A stretch of 64,000 nt of DNA from AWTP1-13 sp963814055 (lineage in GTDB: Bacteria; Pseudomonadota; Alphaproteobacteria; Rhizobiales; Hyphomicrobiaceae): the NCBI GenBank assembly GCA_963814055.1, contig CAWFBJ010000014.1, positions 248,001 to 312,000 on the forward strand, given 5' to 3'. Below, one piece after another: positions 16,379 through 25,189 of this stretch; the stretch's first letter is position 1, and every line of letters begins with the position of its first letter. The notes beneath the pieces are model-generated. The model was not told where the DNA came from. It saw only the letters and a list, made by a program, of their open reading frames with translations, and did not search any database. Both the position numbers and the translations under genes were made by a program.

Positions 16379-17527
16379 CTACGCCTGCCCCACCGCCTGC
16401 TGAATGTGGCGGTGGTAGTGGCCCAGCGCGGGCTCATTGCGGCCGAAGGTGATGTGGGTCTGCGCTCCCGCCGTAAGCCCACGCTGGATGTCGAGGCAGA
16501 CGGGGAAGTCCTCAGCATCGACCGTGCGCATCAGCAGGTCCATGTTGCGCTCCCAGTACCGCTTCTCCTTGTCGGTGACGGCGGCTTTGGGCGCGAAGAG
16601 CGCCGCCTCGGCGATGCATTTGTCCGGTGCGCCGCCGATCGGGAATGAGCGCCAGGTCTCGACATGGTCGCCTTGCCACACCAGCAGCGCGTTGGGAAAC
16701 AGCGTGTAGACGATGGCGCTGTGGGTGAGCAGATCCCAACTGCTCTCGGGCTCGCTCTTCTTCTCCAGCAGAGTGCGGCGCGGAATGATGAGGCGGCCGT
16801 TGCGACCGAAGGCGTCGAACGCATTGACGTTGGGCTGGAAGATCGGACCGACGGTCTCCTTGTGCAGGGTCGCCACGTGCCAGGTCTCCAGGAACGTGTC
16901 GATGACGAGCTTCCAGTTCATGTCCTTGGTCAAAGTTTGAGTCTGATAGTGGCTGTAGCTCGTCAGGTTGTAGGAGGCGAACTCGGGAGCCAGGTCTCCC
17001 AGCAGCGCATCGACGTCGATGGCGCCGCCGGGTGTTGCCTGCACGAAGATCAAGCCATGTTTCTCCGCGGCTGGCAGTGGCACCAGGCTGCGCTCGGCGC
17101 AGGTGAGCCCCGGAAAACCGGCCTCGGGATTGAGTCGCGTCAGCCGGCCATCGAGATCGTAGGTCCAGGCGTGATAGGGGCACACGAACAGGCGTTTGCC
17201 GGAGCCCGAGCCGGTGGCGATTTTGGCGCCACGATGCCGGCAGACGTTGAGGAAGGCCCTGAGCGCACCGTCCTTGCCGCGCACCACCAGGATCGGCACG
17301 CCGCTCAAATCGTCGGCGCGGTAGTCGCCGGGATTGGGCAACTCGCAACTCAGGCCGAAAAACAGCGGGTGGCCGCGAAACAGCACGTGCTGCTCGCGCT
17401 CCGCCTGCCTGGGGCAGGCGTAGGTCGAAACGGGATTGAGATAGACGGACTCCGCCAATTCCGTCGTGCCCCGCTCGACGAAGTCAATCACACGGCGCGT
17501 GAGCGCGACTTGAGTCGCATGCTGCAC
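16379..17527 (-). CDS. aromatic ring-hydroxylating dioxygenase alpha subunit (Rieske non-heme iron)
   Basis: A 382-residue Rieske oxygenase large subunit. The [2Fe-2S] ligands are CRHRGAK and CPYHAWTYD (residues about 97-120); the mononuclear iron site follows in DTFLETWHVATLHKE, giving D/E-x3-His-x4-His. No beta subunit, ferredoxin or reductase gene is adjacent, consistent with the homotrimeric, alpha-only class. GTG start with GGAG nine bases upstream. It may share a transcript with no neighbour: the GST gene upstream ends about 70 bases away. Substrate unknown. Confidence 0.88.
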   Translation of the reverse strand: MQHATQVALTRRVIDFVERGTTELAESVYLNPVSTYACPRQAEREQHVLFRGHPLFFGLSCELPNPGDYRADDLSGVPILVVRGKDGALRAFLNVCRHRGAKIATGSGSGKRLFVCPYHAWTYDLDGRLTRLNPEAGFPGLTCAERSLVPLPAAEKHGLIFVQATPGGAIDVDALLGDLAPEFASYNLTSYSHYQTQTLTKDMNWKLVIDTFLETWHVATLHKETVGPIFQPNVNAFDAFGRNGRLIIPRRTLLEKKSEPESSWDLLTHSAIVYTLFPNALLVWQGDHVETWRSFPIGGAPDKCIAEAALFAPKAAVTDKEKRYWERNMDLLMRTVDAEDFPVCLDIQRGLTAGAQTHITFGRNEPALGHYHRHIQQAVGQA

Positions 17528-17596
17528 AGCGGGTTCTCCCCATCGTGGCTGCCCCTCACCGCGCGCAATCGTCCCAAGCAGTGAGGCAGATTCCGA

Positions 17597-18211
17597 TCAC
17601 ACCTTGATCTTCTCGTCCTCGACTACCCGCTGCACGGCCGGACGGGCGAGCATGCGATCCTTGTGGGCCGTGTAGTTCTTCATCTCGGCCATCGGCACCT
17701 CGCGCCGGATGCCCCAGGTGTAGAAGGTGAAGGCATAGGGATCGAGCACCGAGTATTGGTCCGACATCCATTCGCGCCCCGCCAGCATGCCGTCGATCTG
17801 CTTCAGGTACTCATGGAACGATTTTTTCCCCTGGGCCTGGATGCCGGGAAAATGGGAAGTATCGGCGGTATAGCGCTCGGGCCGCGAAATGTGGGCATGT
17901 GCGGGATGCACGGTGGCGGCGAAGAAGCCGATGGTCGATAGCGCTTGCGCTTCCGCGATCGGATCCTTTGGCCACAGGTTATAGCGCTTGCCGAGGTACG
18001 GCAGGATGGCGGTGTTCTCGGTCAGCGGTTGGCCGTTGTCGAGCCCAAGCGCCGGCACACGGCCCAGCGGGTGGATCTTGAGATAGGCCTCGGTCTTCTG
18101 TTCGCCCTTGCTGAGGTCCATGCGTCTTGGTTCGTATTTCTCGCCGCTTTCCTCGAGCACGATGTGCGCCGCCATCGAGCAGGCGCCGGGTCCGTAATAG
18201 AGCGTAAGCAT
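17597..18211 (-). CDS. glutathione S-transferase
   Basis: A 204-residue GST. The thioredoxin-like N-terminal domain has LYYGPGACSMAAHI, where the Cys/Ser pair fits beta-class bacterial GSTs, the cis-Pro segment GRVPALGLDNGQPLTE and ENTAI for glutathione gamma-glutamyl binding; the all-helical C-terminal domain follows with DPYAFTFYTWG. Cytosolic. Lies upstream of the Rieske oxygenase on the same strand, and 30 bases downstream of the methyltransferase gene. Confidence 0.9.
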   Translation of the reverse strand: MLTLYYGPGACSMAAHIVLEESGEKYEPRRMDLSKGEQKTEAYLKIHPLGRVPALGLDNGQPLTENTAILPYLGKRYNLWPKDPIAEAQALSTIGFFAATVHPAHAHISRPERYTADTSHFPGIQAQGKKSFHEYLKQIDGMLAGREWMSDQYSVLDPYAFTFYTWGIRREVPMAEMKNYTAHKDRMLARPAVQRVVEDEKIKV

Positions 18212-18241
18212 GAGTGGTTCCTTTGCGGGTGCGAAGTCACG

Positions 18242-19099
18242 TTAGGCGGCCCCTTTGAGGATCGCCAGGTATTTGCCCAGGGCGTCGGACGGCAATGCGC
18301 TGCGCGACGCCAGGTGGTGAATGCAGTTTCCTGCCAGATCGTAAGATCCGTAGCAGTGATGCGCAATCGTCGCCAAGTGCTTGAGCTGCTCGTCGCTCAT
18401 TCGGTCTGGAAACGTGAAGTCGCGCACGTAGACGACATCCCCCTCCAGCAGCTGGTTCATGAAGGTGTAGGGATTGTCGGCGTTGTGCAGCGGCAGGATC
18501 ATCCGCTTGTTGATGTTGGCAAACATGTGCGGGACAAACCCGAGTTCGCGCAGCGCCAGATCGATGTCGCCGAAGACGGGCTGATCCTTGTAGAGGGGCA
18601 TGAACGACACTTCGGTTTGAATCGCGACAGCGGTTCCCAGCCGCGACTTGCCATTGCGAAAGATTGCCAGTTCGCCGCCCTGCACGTCGATCTTCAGATA
18701 ATCGAGCTGGGCGATCTCCGTGATGCTGTCCAATGTCCGGGTGTCGACTTCGACTTCGCCAACGACTTTTCCGAACTGTGCGAAGCCCGGAAAAACATTG
18801 AGAATACGCGGCTCCGGCGTAAACAGGCTCGTCATGCCGCGTGCATGGCAGACCTTCAAAGTGCCACGGGTTCCATCGCCCACGGCGTAAGGCAGATATG
18901 TTTCCAGGTCACCCTTGCTGGCGTTGAGTTTCGCAAGCGCGTCGGCCTGCGGCTCGAACCCCACGAGTGTGCAAAGGCGCTTGGCAAGCATCTTCTTGTA
19001 AGGCGGTTCGCCGTCGATCGGGTTGGCGCCGATGTCGACGACGGCGGTGAGCCGCTCTGCGCGCAGCAAGCCGGCCAGTGGGTCGGAGGCGTCAGCCAT
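18242..19099 (-). CDS. FkbM-family methyltransferase
   Basis: A 285-residue SAM-dependent methyltransferase of the FkbM type: VVDIGANPIDG (motif I) near residue 22, FEPQADALAKLNA, and LDYLKIDVQGGELAIFRNG, the diagnostic DVQG-E block. The ATG at 19099 has GGGGA upstream and puts motif I near the N terminus; earlier in-frame codons add unrelated residues. FkbM enzymes O-methylate sugars or other hydroxyls. No glycan cluster surrounds it. Confidence 0.85.
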   Translation of the reverse strand: MADASDPLAGLLRAERLTAVVDIGANPIDGEPPYKKMLAKRLCTLVGFEPQADALAKLNASKGDLETYLPYAVGDGTRGTLKVCHARGMTSLFTPEPRILNVFPGFAQFGKVVGEVEVDTRTLDSITEIAQLDYLKIDVQGGELAIFRNGKSRLGTAVAIQTEVSFMPLYKDQPVFGDIDLALRELGFVPHMFANINKRMILPLHNADNPYTFMNQLLEGDVVYVRDFTFPDRMSDEQLKHLATIAHHCYGSYDLAGNCIHHLASRSALPSDALGKYLAILKGAA

Positions 19100-19187
19100 G
19101 TCAAAATCCCCGCGCTTGAACGCGCACCGCAACAACGGCGCCACCGTACTTACTGCGCCGCTTCGTGGCAAACAGCCTTGAGTGCTC

Positions 19188-20063
19188 TTAAGCGGATACG
19201 AACTTGAACCCGTCTCCCCAGCGGGACATGCGCCCGATGGATGGTGAGGGGAAGTGCGCCATGCACATCAAAGTGGAGGTGTCGCAGAACCGCTCGAACA
19301 CCTTGCGCCGCGATACGCCGGCTTGCTTGGAGTCATAGTCGGCGCGCATGCCGAGTTCGGGGTAGCGCGCTTGGATCGGCGAATGGATCATGTCGCCAGT
19401 GATCAGCGCGTCCTGCCCCGCCTTGCCCACGTGCACCGAGAAATGGTCGATGGTGTGCCCCGGCGTGGGGATCAGTTGCACCAGATCGTTCATCCGGTGG
19501 TCGCTCTTTACCGCCTGAGCCTGCTTGGCCTGCACGATCGGCAATACGGAATCCGTGATCCACGGATGGTTCGCGGGATCTTCCTTCTCCTTGGCCGTCC
19601 AGTGTTCCAGTTCGCGGTCGGCGAACAGATACTTGGCCTTGGGGAAGGTCGGCACCCAGCGTCCGTTCTCCAGCCGCGTGTTCCAGCCCACGTGATCGAC
19701 ATGCAGGTGCGTACACATCACGTAGTCGATATCACCTACACCGATGCCGGTGGCCGCCAGGTTCTTCTCGTAACGGTCGCTCGACAGCATGTCCCAGAAC
19801 GGCCGCGTCGGGCGCGGCTTGTGGTTGCCGACGCAGGAGTCCACCAGGATCGTATGATGCGGCGTGCGCACGAGGTAGCTCTGCACGCACAGCACCACCT
19901 TGCCCGTTGTCGGATCGATGTACTTGGGCGACAGCCACGGTAGATTTTCCGCCAGCAGTTCGGGCGTCAACGTCGGAAAGAACTCCAGCGGCGCGAAGAT
20001 CGGCGCCTCCTGTTCGACCACCCGGTGGATCGTGATCTCGCCGAGCTTGATCTGCGTGGTCAT
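19188..20063 (-). CDS. MBL-fold metallo-hydrolase
   Basis: A 291-residue metallo-beta-lactamase-fold hydrolase. The dinuclear metal motif THLHVDHVGW is near residue 115, PTPGHTIDHFSV near 205, the bridging Asp in LITGDMIHSP, and a late His in MAHFPSPSIGR. Resembles quorum-quenching lactonase-like and related hydrolases. ATG at 20063 follows GGAGG. Substrate not determined; a lactone or ester is likely. Confidence 0.88.
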   Translation of the reverse strand: MTTQIKLGEITIHRVVEQEAPIFAPLEFFPTLTPELLAENLPWLSPKYIDPTTGKVVLCVQSYLVRTPHHTILVDSCVGNHKPRPTRPFWDMLSSDRYEKNLAATGIGVGDIDYVMCTHLHVDHVGWNTRLENGRWVPTFPKAKYLFADRELEHWTAKEKEDPANHPWITDSVLPIVQAKQAQAVKSDHRMNDLVQLIPTPGHTIDHFSVHVGKAGQDALITGDMIHSPIQARYPELGMRADYDSKQAGVSRRKVFERFCDTSTLMCMAHFPSPSIGRMSRWGDGFKFVSA

Positions 20064-20184
20064 GCCGCTCCCTCCTGCTCGCATTTGCAGCTGATGATAG
20101 CGGCTCGCCACGGCAAGGGCGACCCCTCTAACGTCAGCTTGTGTCTCGCGCTAGGCAAGCGCCGCGGAAGGTTGCCCATCCTCG

Positions 20185-21021
20185 TCAGGGCAGCAGAAGC
20201 GGCCTGCCCGCGAGTGCCTGCATGAACACAGCGGCGGTGACGGCCGTCCACAATAGCAATGACGCCCAGATGATTGCGCGGCCCGCCGCCAGGCGCTGTA
20301 CGACATAGCCGATGACGGGGATCGCCTGCATGGCGTGCAGGCCGATGAAATGCGCCACGCGTGGGTCGCCGCCCGTGCGCGACCAACCGAAGAAGAAAAG
20401 CCCGCCAGCGTCGTTGTGCACGCCGCCGATCCAGTGGCTGCCGAGGCTGCTCATGAAGGCCCCGGAGGCGCCGCCCAGGATGTTGCCGGCGAGCAGGCCT
20501 GCACCGATCGCGAACCGCAGGTTTGCCGATATGCCACCCTCTGTCGAGCGCAGGATCAGCACGCCGAACCAGCCGCCAATCGACACGGCGATGAGAATAG
20601 CGACGCCCATCAGCGGATAGAGCACGGCCGCAATCGGCGTCAACTCGTTGAAGTGCGAGCCCTCCGCCAGCGCCGCGCGGTAGGTGATGTAGGCAATTTC
20701 GAGGACAAGCAGGATGCACAGCGCCCACACCCCGGCGCGCACGACGCCGCGCGCCCGGACCGCAGCATCGATGTAGGGCCAGAACCACGCGACCGTGGCC
20801 AGATAGATCCCAACCGACGACTGGAACTTGAACGGTTTGATCCAGACGTTGATGCCGTTGAAGGTGCGGACGTCCACCGCCATGGCGATCAGTGTCGGCA
20901 CAGTGGCCACGACCATCAGCAGGGCAAAGGCGGCCAGCGTTGGTTCGCGTCGCCGCCATTCTGCGAACAGGCCTGCGGAGCGCAAGCGGGCGCCCGCGCT
21001 TTCGAGACCGGCGTGGCTCAT
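20185..21021 (-). CDS. polytopic inner-membrane protein of unknown function
   Basis: A 278-residue protein with about seven hydrophobic helices after a charged N-terminal stretch (RRREPTLA). I do not recognise the family. Conserved-looking features are WIKPFKFQSSVGIYLATVAWFWPY and SHWIGGVHNDAGGLFFFGWSRTGGD with several His, then HFIGLHAMQAIP. ATG overlaps the stop of the ABA4-like gene (ATGA at 21018-21021), so both are translated together from one operon that diverges from tetR. Confidence 0.75.
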   Translation of the reverse strand: MSHAGLESAGARLRSAGLFAEWRRREPTLAAFALLMVVATVPTLIAMAVDVRTFNGINVWIKPFKFQSSVGIYLATVAWFWPYIDAAVRARGVVRAGVWALCILLVLEIAYITYRAALAEGSHFNELTPIAAVLYPLMGVAILIAVSIGGWFGVLILRSTEGGISANLRFAIGAGLLAGNILGGASGAFMSSLGSHWIGGVHNDAGGLFFFGWSRTGGDPRVAHFIGLHAMQAIPVIGYVVQRLAAGRAIIWASLLLWTAVTAAVFMQALAGRPLLLP

Positions 21022-21458
21022 GACGCGCTCCTTGCCGCTGCCCCCGCAAGAACCTGACGCAGGATGAAAAACAGCAGGAAGCCGGCGGGGCCGAACAGGA
21101 AGGTGAGCGGCAGCACCGGGATCAGAACGAGGGTCGACAGCCCGGCCCGCTCGGTTTCGGCGGCGATCCAAGCGCCGACGAAGAGATCGAACGCGAGGTA
21201 GTGCACCCAGCCTGCGAGCAGCGTCCAGTCACCGGAGAATAGCTGGCGCACCGCCGCCAGGCTCGAGAACCCACCACCGGTGGTGCCCCAGCCCAAACCG
21301 AGGGCAACGACGTAGAGCAGGGACAGTAGCAGCGGCCAGATCCTCCCCGCCACCGTGTCGCGCAACCAGGGCCGCCCGCTGATGATCGCCAAGACAAGCA
21401 GCGCCCAGCCAATGAGCGCAAACGGATTGGCGATGGAGAAGACCTGTGCTGCGGTCAT
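21018..21458 (-). CDS. ABA4-like (DUF4281) membrane protein
   Basis: A 146-residue protein with four hydrophobic segments. The pattern IANPFALIGWALL, then DWTLLAGWVHYLAFDLFVGAWI, then LTFLFGPAGFLLFFILR is the ABA4-like family signature; the plant member acts in neoxanthin formation but bacterial roles are unknown. First gene of a two-gene operon with the downstream polytopic protein, divergent from tetR, with three operator-like palindromes in the shared promoter region, so TetR control is likely. Confidence 0.85.
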   Translation of the reverse strand: MTAAQVFSIANPFALIGWALLVLAIISGRPWLRDTVAGRIWPLLLSLLYVVALGLGWGTTGGGFSSLAAVRQLFSGDWTLLAGWVHYLAFDLFVGAWIAAETERAGLSTLVLIPVLPLTFLFGPAGFLLFFILRQVLAGAAARSAS

Positions 21459-21528
21459 GCGCTCCGCTCCTCTCGGCTTTAGCCCTCCGGTGGCGCTCCT
21501 GCATTCCGCGGGACCACGCAGGACTATC

Positions 21529-21598
21529 TTGACAGTGTCAGAATGCCTTTCTGCCGTTCCATCTTGTCACTGTCAAGGCAAGAATTTGACACCGTCAA
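21529..21598. promoter_or_regulatory. triple 13-bp operator, TTGAC-N3-GTCAA, between tetR and the ABA4-like operon
   Basis: Three near-identical dyads: TTGACAGTGTCAG at 21529-21541, TTGTCACTGTCAA at 21564-21576 and TTGACACCGTCAA at 21586-21598 (the last perfect). Centres are 35 and 22 bases apart. They sit in the only gap between divergently transcribed tetR and the membrane-protein pair, which is the standard position for TetR operators. Confidence 0.75.
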
Positions 21599-21621
21599 GA
21601 TATGGCGATAACCGAGGGTGC

Positions 21622-22272
21622 ATGACCGCTTTGCGACCTCGCCGCAGCCCGACCCGGCCCGCGCGGCGCTACCACCACGGCAACCTGCGCGCCGCGCTGC
21701 TCGCAGCGGCGGAGGCAGAACTCGAAGCGCACGGCATCGAGGGGTTCTCGCTGCGCGGCGTCGCCAAGCGCGCAGGGGTCAGCCATGCCGCGCCCGCGCA
21801 CCACTTCGGCGAGGTCAACGGCCTGCTCACGGCGTTGGCGGCCGAAGGCTACGGACGCTTCGTCGAAATGCAGGAGGCACGGCAGAAAAAGGCGGCGCCG
21901 GACGGATTGTCCCGATTGATCGCATCCGGGATGGGCTACATCGACTTTGCCATGGCGAACCCCGCGCTGTTCCGCCTCATGTTTTCGTCCGATCGCCCCG
22001 ACCGTGAACACGCCGACCTCAGCGAGGCCGCGTCAGCGGCGTTCCAGCGGCTGGTCGATGACGTCCGGGGTTTGCAAGGGGCCGATCCGCGCGAGGACAA
22101 GGCTGCGATGCAGGGCGTCATGGCGGCTTGGGCCATCGTGCACGGGCTCGCCGATCTGATGACGGCTGGACGACTGAGGTTCCTGCTTGAGATGCGCCAG
22201 CGTGAGCGCGAGGCGTATCTTCTGCAGGTTCTCCGGCGGAGCCTCGAATGCCTGGGTAACCCCTCCAACTGA
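21622..22272 (+). CDS. TetR/AcrR-family transcriptional regulator
   Basis: A 216-residue regulator. The HTH lies in residues about 17-63: YHHGNLRAALLAAAEAELE, then GIEGFSLRGVAKRAGVSHAAPAHHFG, the recognition helix followed by the usual HHF segment. The C-terminal helical domain would bind an unknown ligand. ATG at 21622 follows GAGGG at a short distance. Probably represses itself and the divergent ABA4-like operon through the three dyads just upstream. Confidence 0.9.
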   Translation: MTALRPRRSPTRPARRYHHGNLRAALLAAAEAELEAHGIEGFSLRGVAKRAGVSHAAPAHHFGEVNGLLTALAAEGYGRFVEMQEARQKKAAPDGLSRLIASGMGYIDFAMANPALFRLMFSSDRPDREHADLSEAASAAFQRLVDDVRGLQGADPREDKAAMQGVMAAWAIVHGLADLMTAGRLRFLLEMRQREREAYLLQVLRRSLECLGNPSN

Positions 22273-22312
22273 GCAGACCTGAGCCTGGAGGCCGATCTCT
22301 ATCGGCCCCGCA

Positions 22313-23290
22313 CTAGCCGCCCAGCGCGCCCTGCGTATTGACATAGAGCGCATAGATCGACTGGCTCGCCGCCATGAACAGGCGGTTGCGCTTGAGGCCG
22401 CCGAAGCACACGTTGGCGCAGCGCTCGGGCAGCGCGATGCGGCCGATGGGCTTGCCGTCGGGCGCGAACACCATCACCCCATCGAGTTCCGGAGAACCCA
22501 TGCCCCAGCCGCACCACAGGTTGCCGTCGATGTCGCAGCGCATGCCGTCGGGCGTGCCGGGGCCCGCATCGATGAGCACGCGCTTGTTGGCGATCTTTCT
22601 GCCGCCGTCGGTTACGTCGTAGGCCAGGATCTTGCGGCTGGGCACGCCGCGGCTCTCGACGATGTAGAGGATTTTCTCGTCCGGCGAGAAGCACAGACCG
22701 TTGGGTCCCAGCACATCCTCCGCCACGACCGTTGCCTTGTTGGTCTGCGGATCGATGCGATAGACGTTGGTGCCGATCTCCGGCTCGTCCTTGTAGCCTT
22801 CGTAGTCGGCGAGGATGCCGAACACGGGATCGGTGAACCAGATCGAGCCGTCGGATTTCACGACCACATCGTTGGGCGAGTTCAGCCGCTTGCCGTCGAA
22901 ACTGTCGATCAGCGTCGTGATCGAGCCGTCGTATTCGGTGCGGTAGATGCGCCGCCCGCCGTGCTCGCAGCCCACCAGCCGCCCCTGGCGGTCGCGCGTG
23001 TGGCCGTTGGCGAAGTTGGAAGGCTTGCGATAGGCGCTCACCGCGCCCGTCTCCTCCTCCCATTTCAGGATGCGGTTGTTGGGAATGTCGCTCCACAGCA
23101 GATAGCGCCCGTCGCCAAAATACACCGGCCCTTCCGCCCAGCGGCATCCGGTGGCGATGCGCTCGATGCACGAAAGCTTCAGCCAGTATTTCTCGAAGCG
23201 CGCATCGAGCGCCACGATAGCCGGATCGGGATAGCGCGTGGCCTGTTGCCAGCCGCTGGCGAAGGTTGGGACGGTCGGCGTCTGAGTCAT
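22313..23290 (-). CDS. SMP-30/gluconolactonase/LRE family protein
   Basis: A 325-residue six-bladed beta-propeller lactonase. Metal-site elements: WAEGPVYFGDGRYLLWSD (Glu ligand), LNSPNDVVVKSDGSIWFTDP (Asn ligand) and GTPDGMRCDIDGNLW (Asp ligand). It should open sugar or aldono-lactones. No clear signal peptide with the ATG at 23290; a longer start is possible but adds unrelated residues. Convergent with tetR. Confidence 0.9.
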   Translation of the reverse strand: MTQTPTVPTFASGWQQATRYPDPAIVALDARFEKYWLKLSCIERIATGCRWAEGPVYFGDGRYLLWSDIPNNRILKWEEETGAVSAYRKPSNFANGHTRDRQGRLVGCEHGGRRIYRTEYDGSITTLIDSFDGKRLNSPNDVVVKSDGSIWFTDPVFGILADYEGYKDEPEIGTNVYRIDPQTNKATVVAEDVLGPNGLCFSPDEKILYIVESRGVPSRKILAYDVTDGGRKIANKRVLIDAGPGTPDGMRCDIDGNLWCGWGMGSPELDGVMVFAPDGKPIGRIALPERCANVCFGGLKRNRLFMAASQSIYALYVNTQGALGG

Positions 23291-23417
23291 GAAGGAGCGC
23301 TCCGAGCGTGGGACGAGCCGTCTAGTAAGCTCATTTGAGGTGCCGTGCCAACTCGGGACAACGCGCCGCAAAGCATGACCGGGGCCGTGACTTGACCCCA
23401 GGCCGTGCTAAGGCAAT

Positions 23418-25076
23418 GTGCGTCAACGACTTCTCCGATCCGCACAGGCCCTCGCGCCTCTCATGGCCACAACCGTCGGCAACATCCTCCGCCTTTCGCG
23501 CGCCGGCTTTGTGCTGGCGCAGCATGGCGTGCGCTTCGTGCCGGCGGGAACCAAGGTGCCGTTCGCGCTCTACCTGGCCCGCGCCGCCACGCTGCCCATC
23601 CGCATTCTCACCTGGCCGTTCCGCGCCGGCCAGCCCAAGGCGCGGCGCGTCGCCGGCGCCCTCACCAGCCTCGGCCCCAGCTACATCAAGCTCGGCCAGT
23701 TCCTCGCCACCCGCGCCGATCTGATCGGGCCGGAGCTCGCAAGCGATCTGCGCCACTTGCAGGACAGGCTGCCGGCGTTTTCCATGGCCGAGGCGCGCAA
23801 GACGGTCGAGGAGCAGCTCGGCGGCAAGCTGGAGGATCATTTCGCCGAATTCGGTCCGCCCGTTGCCGCTGCCTCCATCGCCCAGGTGCACAAGGCGGTT
23901 GTGATCAACAACGGTGTGCGCCGCGACGTGGCCGTCAAGGTGCTGCGGCCCGGCATCGAGAAACAGTTCAAGCGCGATCTCGACAGCTATTTCTTCGCTG
24001 CGCGCCAGATCGAGCGCTTCCATCCGCCGACGCGGCGCCTGCGGCCCGTGGCCGTGGTGGAGACCCTGGCGCATTCGGTCGAAATCGAAATGGACATGCG
24101 GCTGGAGGCTGCTGCGATCTCGGAGATGGCCGACAACATCGCCAAGGATCGCACGCCCGAGCTTGGAGGCTTCCGCGTCCCGACAGTCGATTGGCGCCGC
24201 ACCGCGCTCCGCGTTCTCACGCTCGAATGGATCGACGGCATCCCGATTGCCGATCACGCAGCCTTGAAAGCCGCCGGCCACGATCTGAGGAAATTGGGCC
24301 TCACCGCGCTGCAGTCGTTCCTGCGCCACGCCATGCGCGATGGCTTCTTTCACGCCGACATGCACCAAGGCAACCTGCTGGTCGACAAGGAAGGCCGCGT
24401 CGTTGCCGTCGACTTCGGCATCATGGGCCGGCTGGGCCCCAAGGAGCGGCGCTTCCTGGCCGAGATCCTGCACGGGCTCATCACGCGCGACTACCACCGC
24501 ACCGCCGCCATCCATTTCGAGGCCGGCTACGTGCCACCGCATCAGTCGGTGGAGCTGTTCGCACAGGCCATGCGCGCCATCGGCGAGCCGATCCACGGCC
24601 GTACGGCTGATGAGATCTCCATGGCCGATCTGTTGGGCCAGCTGTTCGCCTACACCGAAGTGTTCGACATGGAGACACGGCCCGAGCTGCTGCTGCTGCA
24701 GAAGACCATGGTCGTGGTCGAGGGCGTGGCGCGCTCGCTCGATCCGGCGCTCAACCTCTGGACCGCCGCCGAGCCTATCGCCCGCGAGTGGGTGGAGGCC
24801 AACCTCGGCGTGGCCGGCCGCCTCAAAGAGGCCGGTGAGGGCGCGGAGCTGTTCGGCAAGGTCGTGGCCGAGGTGCCGCGCCTGCTGGAGCGTGCCGAAA
24901 GCACGGCCGTTGCGCTGGCCGACATGGCCCGCGGCGGCTTTCGATTGGACGACGAGACCGTGCAACGGTTGGCTGCCGCGCAGGCCTACGAAAATCGCTG
25001 GACGCGCCGGGCACTCTGGATCGGTGCAATCGCGCTCGTCGTCATGGCAGCGTGGCTGATGCTGCCGGTGGGGTAG
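23418..25076 (+). CDS. ubiB: ubiquinone biosynthesis accessory kinase-like protein UbiB
   Basis: A 552-residue ABC1/ADCK-type atypical kinase required for ubiquinone biosynthesis. Family marks: PSYIKLGQFLATRADL (KxGQ), the Ala-rich loop AAASIAQVHKA, VKVLRPGIEKQ, FFHADMHQGNLLV and VDFGIMG. Two hydrophobic segments at the C terminus anchor it to the inner membrane. GTG at 23418 with AAGG upstream is chosen; ATG at 23463 is an alternative start. The order ubiB-coaBC-dut is common in Hyphomicrobiales. Confidence 0.93.
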   Translation: MRQRLLRSAQALAPLMATTVGNILRLSRAGFVLAQHGVRFVPAGTKVPFALYLARAATLPIRILTWPFRAGQPKARRVAGALTSLGPSYIKLGQFLATRADLIGPELASDLRHLQDRLPAFSMAEARKTVEEQLGGKLEDHFAEFGPPVAAASIAQVHKAVVINNGVRRDVAVKVLRPGIEKQFKRDLDSYFFAARQIERFHPPTRRLRPVAVVETLAHSVEIEMDMRLEAAAISEMADNIAKDRTPELGGFRVPTVDWRRTALRVLTLEWIDGIPIADHAALKAAGHDLRKLGLTALQSFLRHAMRDGFFHADMHQGNLLVDKEGRVVAVDFGIMGRLGPKERRFLAEILHGLITRDYHRTAAIHFEAGYVPPHQSVELFAQAMRAIGEPIHGRTADEISMADLLGQLFAYTEVFDMETRPELLLLQKTMVVVEGVARSLDPALNLWTAAEPIAREWVEANLGVAGRLKEAGEGAELFGKVVAEVPRLLERAESTAVALADMARGGFRLDDETVQRLAAAQAYENRWTRRALWIGAIALVVMAAWLMLPVG

Positions 25077-25150
25077 GTCACGCCTCGGGGCGTTTCCTAA
25101 GTTTGCTCTGTTGCACATGTCAGCAGACGCCGGCCGGATCGATCTTGCAA

Positions 25151-25188
25151 CCCATTGACTTGTGGGTAATTACCCATTATCCAATGGG
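25151..25188. promoter_or_regulatory. nested palindrome and putative promoter of HTH-coaBC
   Basis: A perfect 14-bp palindrome TGGGTAATTACCCA (25163-25176) sits inside a wider inverted repeat CCCATTG (25151-25157) / CAATGGG (25182-25188). TTGACT at 25155-25160 and TTATCC at 25177-25182 (16-base spacer) could be -35 and -10, which would place the transcript start at about the ATG at 25190, a leaderless arrangement. No Shine-Dalgarno is seen. Confidence 0.5.
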
Positions 25189-25189
25189 A

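Noticed and set aside
23331..25118. A 595-codon open frame opposite ubiB
   Set aside because: Antisense shadow of ubiB with no recognisable domain.
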